Of a stretch of DNA of 64,000 bases, positions 54,101-59,400 are shown one piece after another; the first letter of the stretch is position 1; every line of letters begins with the position of its first letter. Origin of the DNA: Morinoia aosen (taxonomy: Eukaryota > Arthropoda > Malacostraca > Amphipoda > Talitridae); contig CM059580.1 of NCBI GenBank assembly GCA_030386875.1, positions 868,001 through 932,000 on the forward strand, given 5' to 3'. The notes beneath the pieces are model-generated. The model ran no database searches and had not been told where the DNA came from. It worked only from the letters and a program-made list of their open reading frames with translations. The translations under genes and the position numbers were made by a program.

Positions 54101-55672
54101 CCCCCCGAACTCGGGCCCCAGGGACCGAGACACCATGAAGTACGACCCCCCCGCCGGCACAACGCCGTTCGTCGCAATGGCTGACATCGAGATCCCCGTC
54201 AGGAACGTCTGTGGTACACGGGGGGAACTGGTACCAAGGTAGAAGGAACAAGGTAACGTCAAACATGGCTATTTTTCCGTCGACCGTGTCGCAATGCAGA
54301 CGTCACGGCAACGAACCAATAGCAGCGCTCATGTTGCATCTGGCAACACTGCTAGCCCCAAATCTGGCTCCACTATTGGCCTAACGAGATGTCGCAATGG
54401 TGATGTCCTGAAGTCCATTTGAAATGAAGCCGTTCTATTGGCTAGCCTAACAAGAGGAGGTGTATTTCCCCCTTAGAAATGACCCTACCTTGTTTCCACT
54501 ACCGTGACTCGTACACAGGTGTCAGGTGGTGTTGGTACACGAGTGCTGGTACTACAGAAGCAAAGGCACAGAAGTACCAGTAGGGAGGAGTACCATAACG
54601 CGAGTACTAATACCAAAATAAAGCGGATCTCTGATATACTCCCATAACTCCGGTATTAATACCAAACTAAAAAGCATCCCTCATGCACCCCTTCCAATAA
54701 CGTGTCACTGATACACTTCGTCCAATAACAGCAACCGCACGAAAATAACAAAATCAACTCTCGAATTATTGGTATTTTTTTTAAAGTTCACATGAGAAGC
54801 GGGTTGTCCGCCATTGTTCATTCCCCTCATCAGTGGTCGAGGCGGTTTTGTGGCTTGAATTTCAGAGGACATTTCGAGAAGTAAGCCTTTACGGGCACAT
54901 CATAGCAAGCATGCCTGGCTCCACATATCACAGCCAACCCACGAATTACATGAAACGTAAGGACTTCTTCTACGATCAGTGTAGAAATTCTGCATAAAAC
55001 TGAACGAATGACGCATTAACACCATCAGAAGGTATACTCACGGTACAGTAGCACATGAGCACCGGCAGGAAGGCCCCACGGCCCCGGTGGTGCCAAAATC
55101 CAGGGCAAAGGTGCCCACAATCCAGGAAGGCACAAAAAAGGCCACAGAAGGTACAAAGAAGGCACACTCACGGTACAGCAGCACATCAACACCAGCAGGA
55201 AGGCACCAGAAGGCACACTCACGGGGTACAGCAGCACATCAACACCAGCAGCAAGGCCCCACAGCCCCAGCGGTGCCAAAATCCAGGGCAAGGGTGCCAC
55301 AATCCATGAAGGCACAAGAAGGTACAAAGAAGGCCACAGATGGTACAAAGAAGGCACCAGAAGGCACACTCACGGTACAGCAGCACATCAACACCAGCAG
55401 CAAGGCCCCACAGCCCCAGCGGTGCCAAAATCCAGGGCAAGGGTGCCACAATCCATGAAGGCACAAGAAGGTACAAAGAAGGCCACAGATGGTACAAAGA
55501 AGGCACCAGAAGGCACACTCACGGTACAGCAGCACATCAACACCAGCAGGAAGGCCCCCACAGCCCCAGCGGTGCCCACGATCCAGGGCATGCGGATGAA
55601 CAGGATCACGCCGAAGATGTTCTGGATGCAGGGCAGAAAGACGCCCAGCATCGTGCCCAGCTTGGCCGACGG
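24786..55672 (-). CDS. kcc: K-Cl cotransporter (KCC/SLC12 family), partial gene, 16 exons joined
   Basis: Electroneutral K+/Cl- symporter of the plasma membrane, used in cell volume and chloride regulation. In transcript order the exons are 55672-55523, 54208-54023, 53391-53156, 52386-52184, 50996-50835, 50161-50005, 49582-49350, 48058-47899, 47629-47430, 44540-44258, 43918-43729, 43277-43194, 39997-39866, 39429-39322, 25815-25672 and 24859-24786. All junctions are GT-AG and all phases agree, giving 2702 nt or about 900 codons without a stop. Helices TM1 to TM12 and most of the cytosolic C-terminal domain are present. The K+ ligands known from KCC/NKCC structures are conserved: Asn-Ile in QNIFG, Tyr in AAMYIIG, and Pro and Thr in FFPSVTG. 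A four-cysteine loop with glycosylation sites between TM5 and TM6 marks KCC rather than NKCC. The N-terminus (about 100-150 residues) and the last conserved block are missing, and I infer that both lie outside the window. The gene symbol follows insect usage. Confidence 0.95.
24860..25671. other. KCC intron between exons 15 and 16
   Basis: AT-rich, about 0.8 kb, with no repeat array or coding block recognised. Confidence 0.7.
25672..25815 (-). CDS. kcc: KCC exon 15: variable C-terminal insert
   Basis: 48 codons, phase 0: [48 protein letters not shown]. It corresponds to the VQTIVDHHY segment of fly kcc. Acceptor ATTCCAG; donor AAT|GTGAGC. Reading through the donor gives only VSFNP before a stop, so a short alternative C-terminus is possible but less likely than splicing. 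Confidence 0.9.
25816..27336. other. Right-hand flank of KCC exon 15 (intron)
   Basis: A degenerate repeat of about 105 bp appears three times (around 25920, 26015 and 26118; shared CTGATCCTTGTGGAAC-like core). A degenerate repeat of about 70 bp lies at 26750-26960 (core GGAAAGAAACATGAGTAGTA). No gene seen. Confidence 0.6.
27337..27379. repeat. GT microsatellite
   Basis: Uninterrupted GT dinucleotide run of about 40 bp. Confidence 0.95.
27699..28410. repeat. 21-bp array with an E-box in nearly every unit, about 33 copies
   Basis: Units of the type GCGCACGTGGCGGTGAAAATG. Nearly every unit carries the palindrome CACGTG, the core site of many bHLH factors. Because 21 is 7 codons, frames on both strands stay open, but no other coding evidence exists. 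Diverged relatives (ACATGACTGGACATGA) continue to about 28740. Confidence 0.95.
28411..28960. other. Diverged ACATGAC/CACGTG-rich intron
   Basis: Many short ACATGA and CACGTG words, apparently decayed relatives of the adjacent 21-bp array. No gene supported. Confidence 0.5.
28961..29090. repeat. CA-rich simple repeat
   Basis: ACACAC runs interrupted by CAAACAAACA. Confidence 0.9.
29091..29439. other. Intron sequence, nothing recognised
   Basis: No repeat, splice-bounded coding block or RNA gene seen. Confidence 0.5.
29440..29518. repeat. Short ACACAACCAACACA array
   Basis: About five units of 14-17 bp. Confidence 0.85.
29519..30235. other. Intron sequence
   Basis: Contains a small inverted repeat (CGTTCAGAAG and CTTCTGAACG, near 30036-30070) and an open frame of 92 codons at 29564-29842 (+) that I do not recognise and do not call a gene. 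Confidence 0.45.
30236..30494 (+). mobile_element. MITE-like element, copy 2
   Basis: 259 bp with the best-preserved ends: CGGTAGAGGAAACAAGGTAG and, inverted, CGGTGGAGGAAACAAGGTAG. Internal CCTATAATAGC, TGACGTCA (twice) and CTATTGGCTAGCC match the other copies. No clear target-site duplication. Confidence 0.9.
30495..31367. other. Intron sequence
   Basis: Short ATATATCCCTCCTTATCACC-type repeats lie near 30690-30780 and TCTAGGGTA-type repeats at 31145-31240. No gene seen. Confidence 0.5.
31368..31490. repeat. 33-bp minisatellite, about 4 copies
   Basis: Units share GTGAGTGTTGCCATACG and ATATTTGCTGGT. Not related to the 33-bp array at 20354. Confidence 0.88.
31728..32110. mobile_element. Foldback element with internal 23-bp tandem repeat
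   Basis: Arms of at least 75 bp are inverted copies (outer end AAGGCCTGTTTACACGGTCA) with a few mismatches. Between them are about seven copies of a 23-bp unit containing GCATTTACTGCTCAGTGACA. Both ends are flanked by TAGTGTAACA-type 15-bp direct repeats matching at 13 of 15 (31713-31727 and 32111-32125), a probable target-site duplication. No transposase. Confidence 0.85.
32126..32864. other. Intron sequence with AT repeats
   Basis: Three copies of a TTCATTCATGTGTAGCA-containing repeat plus TA runs lie at 32555-32715. Nothing coding before the candidate exon at 32865. Confidence 0.55.
32865..32912 (-). CDS. kcc: Candidate KCC cassette exon (16 codons)
   Basis: Between exons 14 and 15, both phase 0, there is a 48-nt phase-0 open block encoding [16 protein letters not shown]. 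It is preceded by a C16 tract and CACAG, and followed by the strong donor CTG|GTGGGT. It is GC-rich and coding-like inside an A/G-rich intron. I infer an exon, possibly alternative, that inserts 16 residues before [10 protein letters not shown] did not confirm homology; the alternative is chance splice signals around low-complexity DNA. Confidence 0.6.
32917..33365. repeat. Long purine tract with G16 homopolymer
   Basis: A 16-base G run (32917-32932) followed by about 430 bp that is almost entirely A and G on the plus strand, ending in a GA microsatellite. On the transcribed strand this is a polypyrimidine tract directly upstream of the candidate exon. Confidence 0.9.
33472..33710. repeat. 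12-bp array GATGAAACAGTA
   Basis: About 18 units of the 12-mer in two blocks, separated by about 65 bp of variants. Confidence 0.93.
33761..37412. repeat. 50-bp array, about 73 copies
   Basis: Units of 50 bp contain AGACAGGTGGGGTAGAGGTA and end GACGTGAGGGGTTAGGGAAT. Several G runs per unit suggest G-quadruplex potential. Shared variants show a second-level duplication of about 701 bp (GACGCTGAG variant at 36211 and 36912). It sits in the KCC intron between exons 14 and 15. Confidence 0.97.
37413..38165. repeat. 22-bp array, about 34 copies
   Basis: Units containing GCAGAACCTGGCATGGAATG. It follows the 50-bp array with no spacer; the junction GGGAATGACGCAGAAC blends both units. Minus-strand open frames over the array reflect its stop-free unit. 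Confidence 0.96.
38166..38559. other. Intron sequence, nothing recognised
   Basis: No array or coding block supported. Confidence 0.5.
38560..38700. repeat. Degenerate 20-bp repeat
   Basis: Six to seven units of the type AATTTGTTGCATTCGATTAT, increasingly diverged. Confidence 0.8.
38701..39321. other. Intron beside exon 14 donor
   Basis: A TA microsatellite lies at 39126-39165 and AGAGTAGAAGTA-type repeats at 39185-39312, reaching the donor of exon 14. Confidence 0.6.
39322..39429 (-). CDS. kcc: KCC exon 14: cytosolic C-terminal domain
   Basis: 36 codons, phase 0: [18 protein letters not shown] then [18 protein letters not shown]. Acceptor TGCGCAG. The donor inferred from phase and homology is CTG|GTCTGT, with a weak +3 C. 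The regulatory Thr that vertebrate KCC2/KCC3 carry in LTKNER (WNK-SPAK target) is Asn here (LNRKER). Confidence 0.93.
39507..39812. repeat. 19-bp and 40-bp arrays in tandem
   Basis: First about eight units of the 19-mer ACCATGACAGTGGGTAGAT, then about four 40-bp units that end in the same GGGTAGAT, so the second appears derived from the first. Confidence 0.92.
39866..39997 (-). CDS. kcc: KCC exon 13: cytosolic C-terminal domain
   Basis: 44 codons, phase 0 at both ends: [44 protein letters not shown]. Highly conserved. Acceptor CACGTGCAG; donor ATG|GTGCGT. The acceptor and first 13 codons are repeated about eleven times upstream in the transcript, at 40110-41930. Confidence 0.97.
39998..41930 (-). 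repeat. 152-bp array carrying copies of the exon 13 5' edge
   Basis: About ten units spaced 152 bp (one of 124 bp). Each holds a near-exact copy of the exon 13 acceptor and its first 13 codons ([12 protein letters not shown]), then intron sequence with 28-bp sub-repeats (CTGTACGTGTGCTCTACTTG). From 41590 to 41885 only the 28-bp unit repeats, ending in a diverged edge copy. Each pseudo-exon runs to VHK and a stop. Confidence 0.95.
42119..42482. mobile_element. Possible pogo/Tigger-like MITE
   Basis: About 364 bp with imperfect inverted ends ACAGCGGACCCCCG and (inverted) ACAGTCGACCCCCG. The ACAGTCGACCC-like end resembles pogo/Tigger termini (recalled, not searched). Contains two CCAAT motifs and TGACGTA. 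No open frame for a transposase. Confidence 0.6.
42740..43140. repeat. 16-bp and 18-bp arrays next to exon 12 donor
   Basis: About 17 units of GGCCCCTAAGGGCACA, then about five of CCCTTGGCCCCTAGGGCA. The intron just past the exon 12 donor (GGGCACAGCCCCCAAGGGCC) resembles the 16-bp unit. Confidence 0.92.
43194..43277 (-). CDS. kcc: KCC exon 12: cytosolic C-terminal domain
   Basis: 28 codons, phase 0 at both ends: [15 protein letters not shown] then [32 protein letters not shown] is near-invariant in KCCs. Acceptor CCCGCAG; donor AAG|GTGGGCCC. The 16-bp intron array at 42740-43030 resembles the intron side of this donor. Confidence 0.96.
43278..43728. other. KCC intron between exons 11 and 12
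   Basis: AT-rich at the left, then C-rich. Three ACCCCACCTTCTG-like words include the exon 11 donor itself. Confidence 0.6.
43729..43918 (-). CDS. kcc: KCC exon 11: cytosolic C-terminal domain
   Basis: G + 63 codons, phase 0 end, starting [20 protein letters not shown] and including [20 protein letters not shown]. Acceptor CCCCCAG; donor AAG|GTGGGG. Two short copies (about 14 bp) of the donor edge may lie just downstream, near 43625-43670. Confidence 0.96.
44258..44540 (-). CDS. kcc: KCC exon 10: cytosolic C-terminal domain
   Basis: 283 nt encoding (G)[38 protein letters not shown], then a charged stretch to [11 protein letters not shown](A). [10 protein letters not shown] and [11 protein letters not shown] are KCC signatures. 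Acceptor CCCCCCAG directly beside the 26-bp G/C-rich array; donor GC|GTGGGT. The array therefore supplies the pyrimidine-rich stretch upstream of this exon. Confidence 0.97.
44541..46300. repeat. 26-bp G/C-rich array, about 68 copies
   Basis: Units of 25-26 bp: GGGAGGGCGGGCAGGCGGTG then TGGAAT. The array starts at the acceptor of exon 10. Three minus-strand frames stay open for about 600 codons because the unit lacks stops there (a [19 protein letters not shown] repeat). I do not regard these as proteins. Confidence 0.96.
46301..46810. other. Intron sequence with a 91-codon minus frame
   Basis: The frame at 46589-46864 (minus) is low in GC and runs into the palindrome. I do not recognise it; it might be a remnant of a mobile element. 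Confidence 0.4.
46811..47025. repeat. Perfect 106-bp palindrome with 3-nt centre
   Basis: 46811-46916 is the exact reverse complement of 46920-47025, with AAA between. The outer part reads TATGAAGGCAATAGCAAAGA and the centre CACGTAAAATACGTG. It could form a long hairpin. A recent inverted duplication or an assembly foldback would both explain it. Confidence 0.97.
47267..47429 (-). repeat. Two copies of the exon 9 3' edge
   Basis: An approximately 80-bp unit repeats the end of exon 9 ([16 protein letters not shown] coding) and its intron flank. The nearer copy keeps a donor-like AAAGTGGGG. In the outer copy the GT is lost. Confidence 0.9.
47430..47629 (-). CDS. kcc: KCC exon 9: TM11-TM12 and start of cytosolic domain
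   Basis: G + 66 codons + G, starting [15 protein letters not shown] and including [18 protein letters not shown], then [20 protein letters not shown] and [18 protein letters not shown] is diagnostic of KCCs. Acceptor GCCGCAG; donor GAAG|GTGGGG. Edge copies occur on both sides: 47267-47429 (donor side) and 47700-47800 (acceptor side). Confidence 0.97.
47700..47800 (-). repeat. Copy of the exon 9 5' edge
   Basis: About 65 bp repeats the acceptor GCAG and the first roughly 45 bp of exon 9 with a few changes. A shorter third fragment follows at about 47785. Confidence 0.88.
47899..48058 (-). CDS. kcc: KCC exon 8: TM9-TM10
   Basis: 160 nt encoding (S)[19 protein letters not shown], then [17 protein letters not shown], then [15 protein letters not shown](W). 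The Tyr in MCYGF aligns with the TM10 chloride-site Tyr of KCC structures. Acceptor GTGCAG; donor TG|GTGGGT. A second copy of the acceptor edge is at about 48441-48460. Confidence 0.96.
48062..48425. repeat. 28-bp array, about 12 copies
   Basis: Units contain ACGGTCATGGTAGGGTAGTC. It begins a few bases from the exon 8 acceptor (GCACGGT). A second exon 8 edge (GCAGATCGCTGCACGGT) follows at about 48443. Confidence 0.93.
48426..48806. other. KCC intron between exons 7 and 8
   Basis: Holds the extra exon 8 acceptor-edge copy and diverged relatives of it to about 48560; nothing recognised after that. Confidence 0.6.
48807..49083 (+). mobile_element. MITE-like element, copy 3
   Basis: Ends match for 22 bp: CACCACGGCAGAGGAAACAA and, inverted, CACCACGGTGGAGGAAACAA. 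TGACGTCA motifs and CCAAT are present. Same orientation as the other three copies. Confidence 0.9.
49350..49582 (-). CDS. kcc: KCC exon 7: TM8
   Basis: G + 77 codons + T, starting [20 protein letters not shown] and ending [12 protein letters not shown]. It includes [20 protein letters not shown], the strongly conserved TM8 motif of KCCs. Acceptor CCCCCCAG; donor GCAT|GTGGGT. Two diverged copies of the 5' edge lie at 49695-49890. Confidence 0.96.
49600..49890 (-). repeat. Two diverged copies of the exon 7 5' edge
   Basis: The copy at about 49692-49750 keeps the acceptor CCAG and reads [16 protein letters not shown] in frame. The copy at about 49833-49890 has an early TAG after four codons. 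Short GTGAGGTGGTTGTAAGGAT repeats fill the spacer. Confidence 0.9.
50005..50161 (-). CDS. kcc: KCC exon 6: TM6-TM7
   Basis: 157 nt encoding (G)[17 protein letters not shown] and then TM7 to LLMRD(K). [18 protein letters not shown] is a near-invariant KCC signature following TM6. Acceptor GTGGGCAG; donor AA|GTGAGTGAC. A partial copy of the acceptor edge lies upstream in the transcript at 50255-50315. Confidence 0.96.
50255..50315 (-). repeat. Copy of the exon 6 acceptor edge
   Basis: Repeats GGGCAG|GCATCATGGCGGGCAGCAACAGG-like sequence (about 35 bp) about 125 bp upstream of the real acceptor in the transcript. Confidence 0.88.
50465..50834 (-). repeat. 59-62 bp array carrying the exon 5 donor edge
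   Basis: About six units, each with the last roughly 20 bases of exon 5 and its GTGCGTTGC donor. Exon 5 itself is the rightmost unit. The third base of the last Thr codon differs (ACC in the exon, ACT in several copies). Confidence 0.93.
50835..50996 (-). CDS. kcc: KCC exon 5: end of extracellular loop, start of TM6
   Basis: 162 nt, starting (E)[18 protein letters not shown] and ending [13 protein letters not shown](G). Acceptor CCCGCAG; donor ACCG|GTGCGTTG. The Pro and Thr of FFPSVTG are K+ ligands at the TM6 break. The last roughly 20 exon bases and the donor recur at a 59-62 bp period in the next intron. Confidence 0.96.
51000..51850. other. Part of KCC intron between exons 4 and 5
   Basis: No array or gene recognised in about 850 bp. 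Confidence 0.5.
51853..51930. repeat. Small inverted-repeat element
   Basis: 78 bp with 17-bp perfect inverted ends, GGGTTGCGGAGTCGGAG, and an internal second GGAGTCGGAGTCGC. Probably a short non-autonomous element or fragment. Confidence 0.75.
52025..52183 (-). repeat. Approximately 60-bp repeats of the exon 4 donor edge
   Basis: Two further copies of GGGCTGGCGTCCGGCGTG-TTTGCTG plus the flanking intron. The outer copy keeps the donor GTGTGTAC. The middle copy reads GGGTGTAC. Confidence 0.92.
52184..52386 (-). CDS. kcc: KCC exon 4: large extracellular loop
   Basis: G + 67 codons + G, starting [15 protein letters not shown] and ending GLASGVFA. Four cysteines (MCV, NCT, LYC, ECD) match the four loop cysteines typical of KCCs. 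NCT, NVT, NIT and NLS are potential N-glycosylation sequons. GLASGVF is conserved across KCCs. Acceptor TTGCCAG; donor GCTG|GTGTGTAC. The 3' edge is repeated downstream at 52025-52183, so the nearest of three near-identical donors was chosen. That one keeps phase with exon 5 and gives GVFAENL. Confidence 0.95.
52390..52720. repeat. G-rich degenerate repeat at exon 4 acceptor
   Basis: Irregular GGGGTTAGAGGGGTTAAGAG and GGGGAAGGTAGAGG units beginning directly past the acceptor. In the transcript this is a C/T-rich tract. Confidence 0.9.
52740..53155 (-). repeat. 126-128 bp array with two copies of the exon 3 donor edge
   Basis: Copies start at 52902 and 53028. Each has about 62 bp of the exon 3 end ([21 protein letters not shown]) with its donor GTGAGTGTT, then CAACACAA-rich intron. 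The outer copy has a 2-bp deletion that breaks frame. Confidence 0.93.
53156..53391 (-). CDS. kcc: KCC exon 3: TM4-TM5
   Basis: 78 codons plus TT (phase 0 to phase 2), starting [16 protein letters not shown], with [24 protein letters not shown] and [12 protein letters not shown]. It resembles fly kcc closely ([25 protein letters not shown] as recalled, not searched). Acceptor CCGCAG; donor GTGAGTGTT. Two copies of its last roughly 62 bp plus the donor lie downstream. Confidence 0.97.
53400..53690. repeat. 19-bp array at exon 3 acceptor, about 13 copies
   Basis: Units of GTGAGAGGGGAGTAGGAGT start within about 10 bp of the acceptor. Confidence 0.95.
53691..54022. other. KCC intron between exons 2 and 3
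   Basis: Unique sequence; nothing further recognised. Confidence 0.6.
54023..54208 (-). CDS. kcc: KCC exon 2: TM2-TM3
   Basis: 62 codons, phase 0 at both ends, starting [15 protein letters not shown] and ending GAVEILI. It includes the family signature [22 protein letters not shown], and AAMYIIG whose Tyr is a K+ ligand in solved KCC/NKCC structures. Donor is ATT|GTGAGTGTG; acceptor is CCACAG. A MITE copy begins about 28 bp upstream of the acceptor, so only a short C-rich tract separates them and the branch point probably lies in the MITE. Confidence 0.97.
54237..54504 (+). mobile_element. MITE-like element, copy 4
   Basis: About 268 bp, most diverged ends (AGGTAGAAGGAACAAGGTAA; inverted end CGGTAGTGGAAACAAGGTAG). 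It begins about 28 bp upstream of the exon 2 acceptor. Contains GACGTCAC and CCAAT, with the second CRE-like site decayed (TGATGTC). Confidence 0.88.
54505..55029. other. Part of KCC intron between exons 1 and 2
   Basis: Unique sequence with GGTACCA/GTACTAATACC words; no gene recognised. Confidence 0.5.
55030..55522 (-). repeat. 151-bp tandem copies of the exon 1 donor edge
   Basis: Copies start near 55036, 55166 (short), 55212 and 55368, ahead of the real exon at 55523. Each has up to about 90 bp of exon 1 end with GTGAGTGTG. Most miss one C in the CCCCCAC stretch, which breaks frame. Confidence 0.94.
55523..55672 (-). CDS. kcc: KCC exon 1 of window: TM1 and start of TM2
   Basis: 50 codons, phase 0 at both ends, starting [10 protein letters not shown] and ending LVLMCCCT. 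It has acceptor GGGCAG and donor GTGAGTGTG. It holds QNIFGVILF: Asn-Ile are K+ ligands and the following Gly-Val-Ile lines a chloride site in known KCC structures. The TM1 end reads IRMPWIVG, whereas vertebrate and fly KCCs have LTW here, so Pro replaces Thr. The 3' end with its donor is copied several times in the intron that follows (55030-55522). Confidence 0.96.
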
Positions 55673-55934
55673 CTGCCCAGTACAGGTGTGTACGTCATCT
55701 ACTGGGTCTACTGGTGTCTACTGGCATCTGGTAGTGTCTACTGGCATCTACTGGCACCTACACCTACTGCAACATGGATGTCTCATCGGCTAAATGCACA
55801 ATCCGGATATTTTTATGCCAAATTTTTTAATAAATTGAATTTTACACCTGGCAACTCTGTCACAAAGACCACTTTGCAACTGGCAACTTCGCCACAAAGT
55901 CAATTTTGCATCTGAGAACTCTACAACAACTCAC
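55673..55934. other. Acceptor flank of exon 1
   Basis: CTACTGGCATCTACTGG-type repeats lie at 55700-55765; then come diverged relatives of the neighbouring 32-bp array. Confidence 0.6.
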
Positions 55935-56340
55935 CTTTGCATCTAGCAACTCTATCCCAAAATGAACTTTCCATCTGGCAACTCTATCCCAAAATGAACT
56001 TTCCATCTGGCAACTCTATCCCAAAATCAACTTTCCATCTGGCAACTCTATCCCAAAATCAACTTTCCATCTGGCAACTCTATCCCAAAATCAACTTTCC
56101 ATCTGGCAACTCTATCCCAAAATCAACTTTCCATCTGGCAACTCTATCCCAAAATCAACTTTCCATCTGGCAACTCTATCCCAAAATCAACTTTCCATCT
56201 GGCAACTCTATCCCAAAATCAACTTTCCATCTGGCAACTCTATCCCAAAATCAACTTTCCATCTCGCAACTCTATCCCAAAATCAACTTTCCATCTGGCA
56301 ACTCTATCCCAAAATCAACTTTCCATCTGTCAACTCTGCA
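55935..56340. repeat. 32-bp array, about 12 copies
   Basis: Units contain ATCTGGCAACTCTATCCCAA and ATCAACTTTCC. The plus frame of 158 codons here reflects the repeat. Confidence 0.95.
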
Positions 56341-56489
56341 ACGAAGGCCCCTCTGCATATGGCAAACCCACACAGTTGCCGGCAAAAAAACCCTGCACGG
56401 CAACATTCGCTAAGAATGAAAGAGCATGACTCCCCTCAGGGTTGATATATATCAGTTCCTCATACATTAGATCCATGTATCGAGTTAGT

Positions 56490-59400
56490 GAGGTAATGAT
56501 AACTGATCAGTTAGCTCCGGTATCGAGTTAGTGAGGTAATGATAACTGATCAGTTAGCTCTGGTATCGAATTAGTGAGGTAATGATAACTGATCAGTTAG
56601 CTCTGGTATCGAATTAGTGAGGTAATGATAACTGATCAGTTAGCTCTAGTATCGAGTTAGTGAGGTAATGATAACTGATCAGTTAGCTCCGGTATCGAGT
56701 TAGTGAGGTAATGATAACTGATCAGTTAGCTCTGGTATCGAATTAGTGAGGTAATGATAACTGATCAGTCAGCTCTAGTATCGAGTTAGTGAGGTAATGA
56801 TAACTGATCAGTCAGCTCTAGTATCGAGTTAGTGAGGTAATGATAACTGATCAGTTAGCTCTGGTATCGAGTTAGTGAGGTAATGATAACTGATCAGTCA
56901 GCTCTAGTATCGAGTTAGTGAGGTAATGATAACTGATCAGTTAGCTCTGGTATCGAGTTAGTGAGGTAATGATAACTGATCAGTCAGCTCTAGTATCGAG
57001 TTAGTGAGGTAATGATAACTGATCAGTCAGCTCTAGTATCGAGTTAGTGAGGTAATGATAACTGATCAGTCAGCTCTAGTATCGAGTTAGTGAGGTAATG
57101 ATAACTGATCAGTTAGCTCTGGTATCGAGTTAGTGAGGTAATGATAACTGATCAGTTAGCTCTGGTATCGAGTTAGTGAGGTAATGATAACTGATCAGTT
57201 AGCTCTGGTATCGAATTAGTGAGGTAATGATAACTGATCAGTTAGCTCTGGTATCGAGTTAGTGAGGTAATGATAACTGATCAGTTAGCTCTAGTATCGA
57301 GTTAGTGAGGTAATGATAACTGATCAGTTAGCTCTGGTATCGAGTTAGTGAGGTAATGATAACTGATCAGTTAGCTCTGGTATCGAGTTAGTGAGGTAAT
57401 GATAACTGATCAGTTAGCTCTGGTATCGAGTTAGTGAGGTAATGATAACTGATCAGTTAGCTCTGGTATCGAATTAGTGAGGTAATGATAACTGATCAGT
57501 TAGCTCTGGTATCGAGTTAGTGAGGTAATGATAACTGATCAGTTAGCTCTGGTATCGAATTAGTGAGGTAATGATAACTGATCAGTTAGCTCCGGTATCG
57601 AGTTAGTGAGGTAATGATAACTGATCAGTTAGCTCTGGTATCGAGTTAGTGAGGTAATGATAACTGATCAGTTAGCTCTGGTATCGAGTTAGTGAGGTAA
57701 TGATAACTGATCAGTTAGCTCTAGTATCGAATTAGTGAGGTAATAACTGATCAGTCAGCTCTAGTATCGAATTAGTGAGGTAATGATAACTGATCAGTTA
57801 GCTCCGGTATCGAGTTAGTGAGGTAATGATAACTGATCAGTTAGCTCTGGTATCGAGTTAGTGAGGTAATGATAACTGATCAGTTAGCTCTGGTATCGAG
57901 TTAGTGAGGTAATGATAACTGATCAGTTAGCTCTAGTATCGAATTAGTGAGGTAATAACTGATCAGTCAGCTCTAGTATCGAATTAGTGAGGTAATGATA
58001 ACTGATCAGTTAGCTCCGGTATCGAGTTAGTGAGGTAATAACTGATCAGTCAGCTCTAGTATCGAGTTAGTGAGGTAATGATAACTGATCAGTTAGCTCT
58101 AGTATCGGGTTAGTGAGGTAATGATAACTGATCAGTCAGCTCTAGTATCGAGTTAGTGAGGTAATGATAACTGATCAGTCAGCTCTAGTATCGAGTTAGT
58201 GAGGTAATGATAACTGATCAGTTAGCTCTGGTATCGAGTTAGTGAGGTAATGATAACTGATCAGTTAGCTCTAGTATCGAGTTAGTGAGGTAATGATAAC
58301 TGATCAGTTAGCTCTGGTATCGAGTTAGTGAGGTAATGATAACTGATCAGTTAGCTCTGGTATCGAGTTAGTGAGGTAATGATAACTGATCAGTTAGCTC
58401 TGGTATCGAATTAGTGAGGTAATGATAACTGATCAGTTAGCTCTGGTATCGAGTTAGTGAGGTAATGATAACTGATCAGTTAGCTCTGGTATCGAATTAG
58501 TGAGGTAATGATAACTGATCAGTTAGCTCTGGTATCGAGTTAGTGAGGTAATGATAACTGATCAGTCAGCTCTAGTATCGAGTTAGTGAGGTAATGATAA
58601 CTGATCAGTTAGCTCTGGTATCGAGTTAGTGAGGTAATGATAACTGATCAGTTAGCTCTGGTATCGAGTTAGTGAGGTAATGATAACTGATCAGTTAGCT
58701 CTGGTATCGAATTAGTGAGGTAATGATAACTGATCAGTTAGCTCTGGTATCGAGTTAGTGAGGTAATGATAACTGATCAGTTAGCTCTAGTATCGAGTTA
58801 GTGAGGTAATGATAACTGATCAGTTAGCTCTGGTATCGAGTTAGTGAGGTAATGATAACTGATCAGTTAGCTCTGGTATCGAGTTAGTGAGGTAATGATA
58901 ACTGATCAGTTAGCTCTGGTATCGAGTTAGTGAGGTAATGATAACTGATCAGTTAGCTCTGGTATCGAATTAGTGAGGTAATGATAACTGATCAGTTAGC
59001 TCTGGTATCGAGTTAGTGAGGTAATGATAACTGATCAGTTAGCTCTGGTATCGAATTAGTGAGGTAATGATAACTGATCAGTTAGCTCCGGTATCGAGTT
59101 AGTGAGGTAATGATAACTGATCAGTTAGCTCTGGTATCGAGTTAGTGAGGTAATAATAACTGATCAGTTAGCTCTGGTATCGAGTTAGTGAGGTAATGAT
59201 AACTGATCAGTTAGCTCTAGTATCGAATTAGTGAGGTAATAACTGATCAGTCAGCTCTAGTATCGAATTAGTGAGGTAATGATAACTGATCAGTTAGCTC
59301 CGGTATCGAGTTAGTGAGGTAATGATAACTGATCAGTTAGCTCTGGTATCGAGTTAGTGAGGTAATGATAACTGATCAGTTAGCTCTGGTATCGAGTTAG

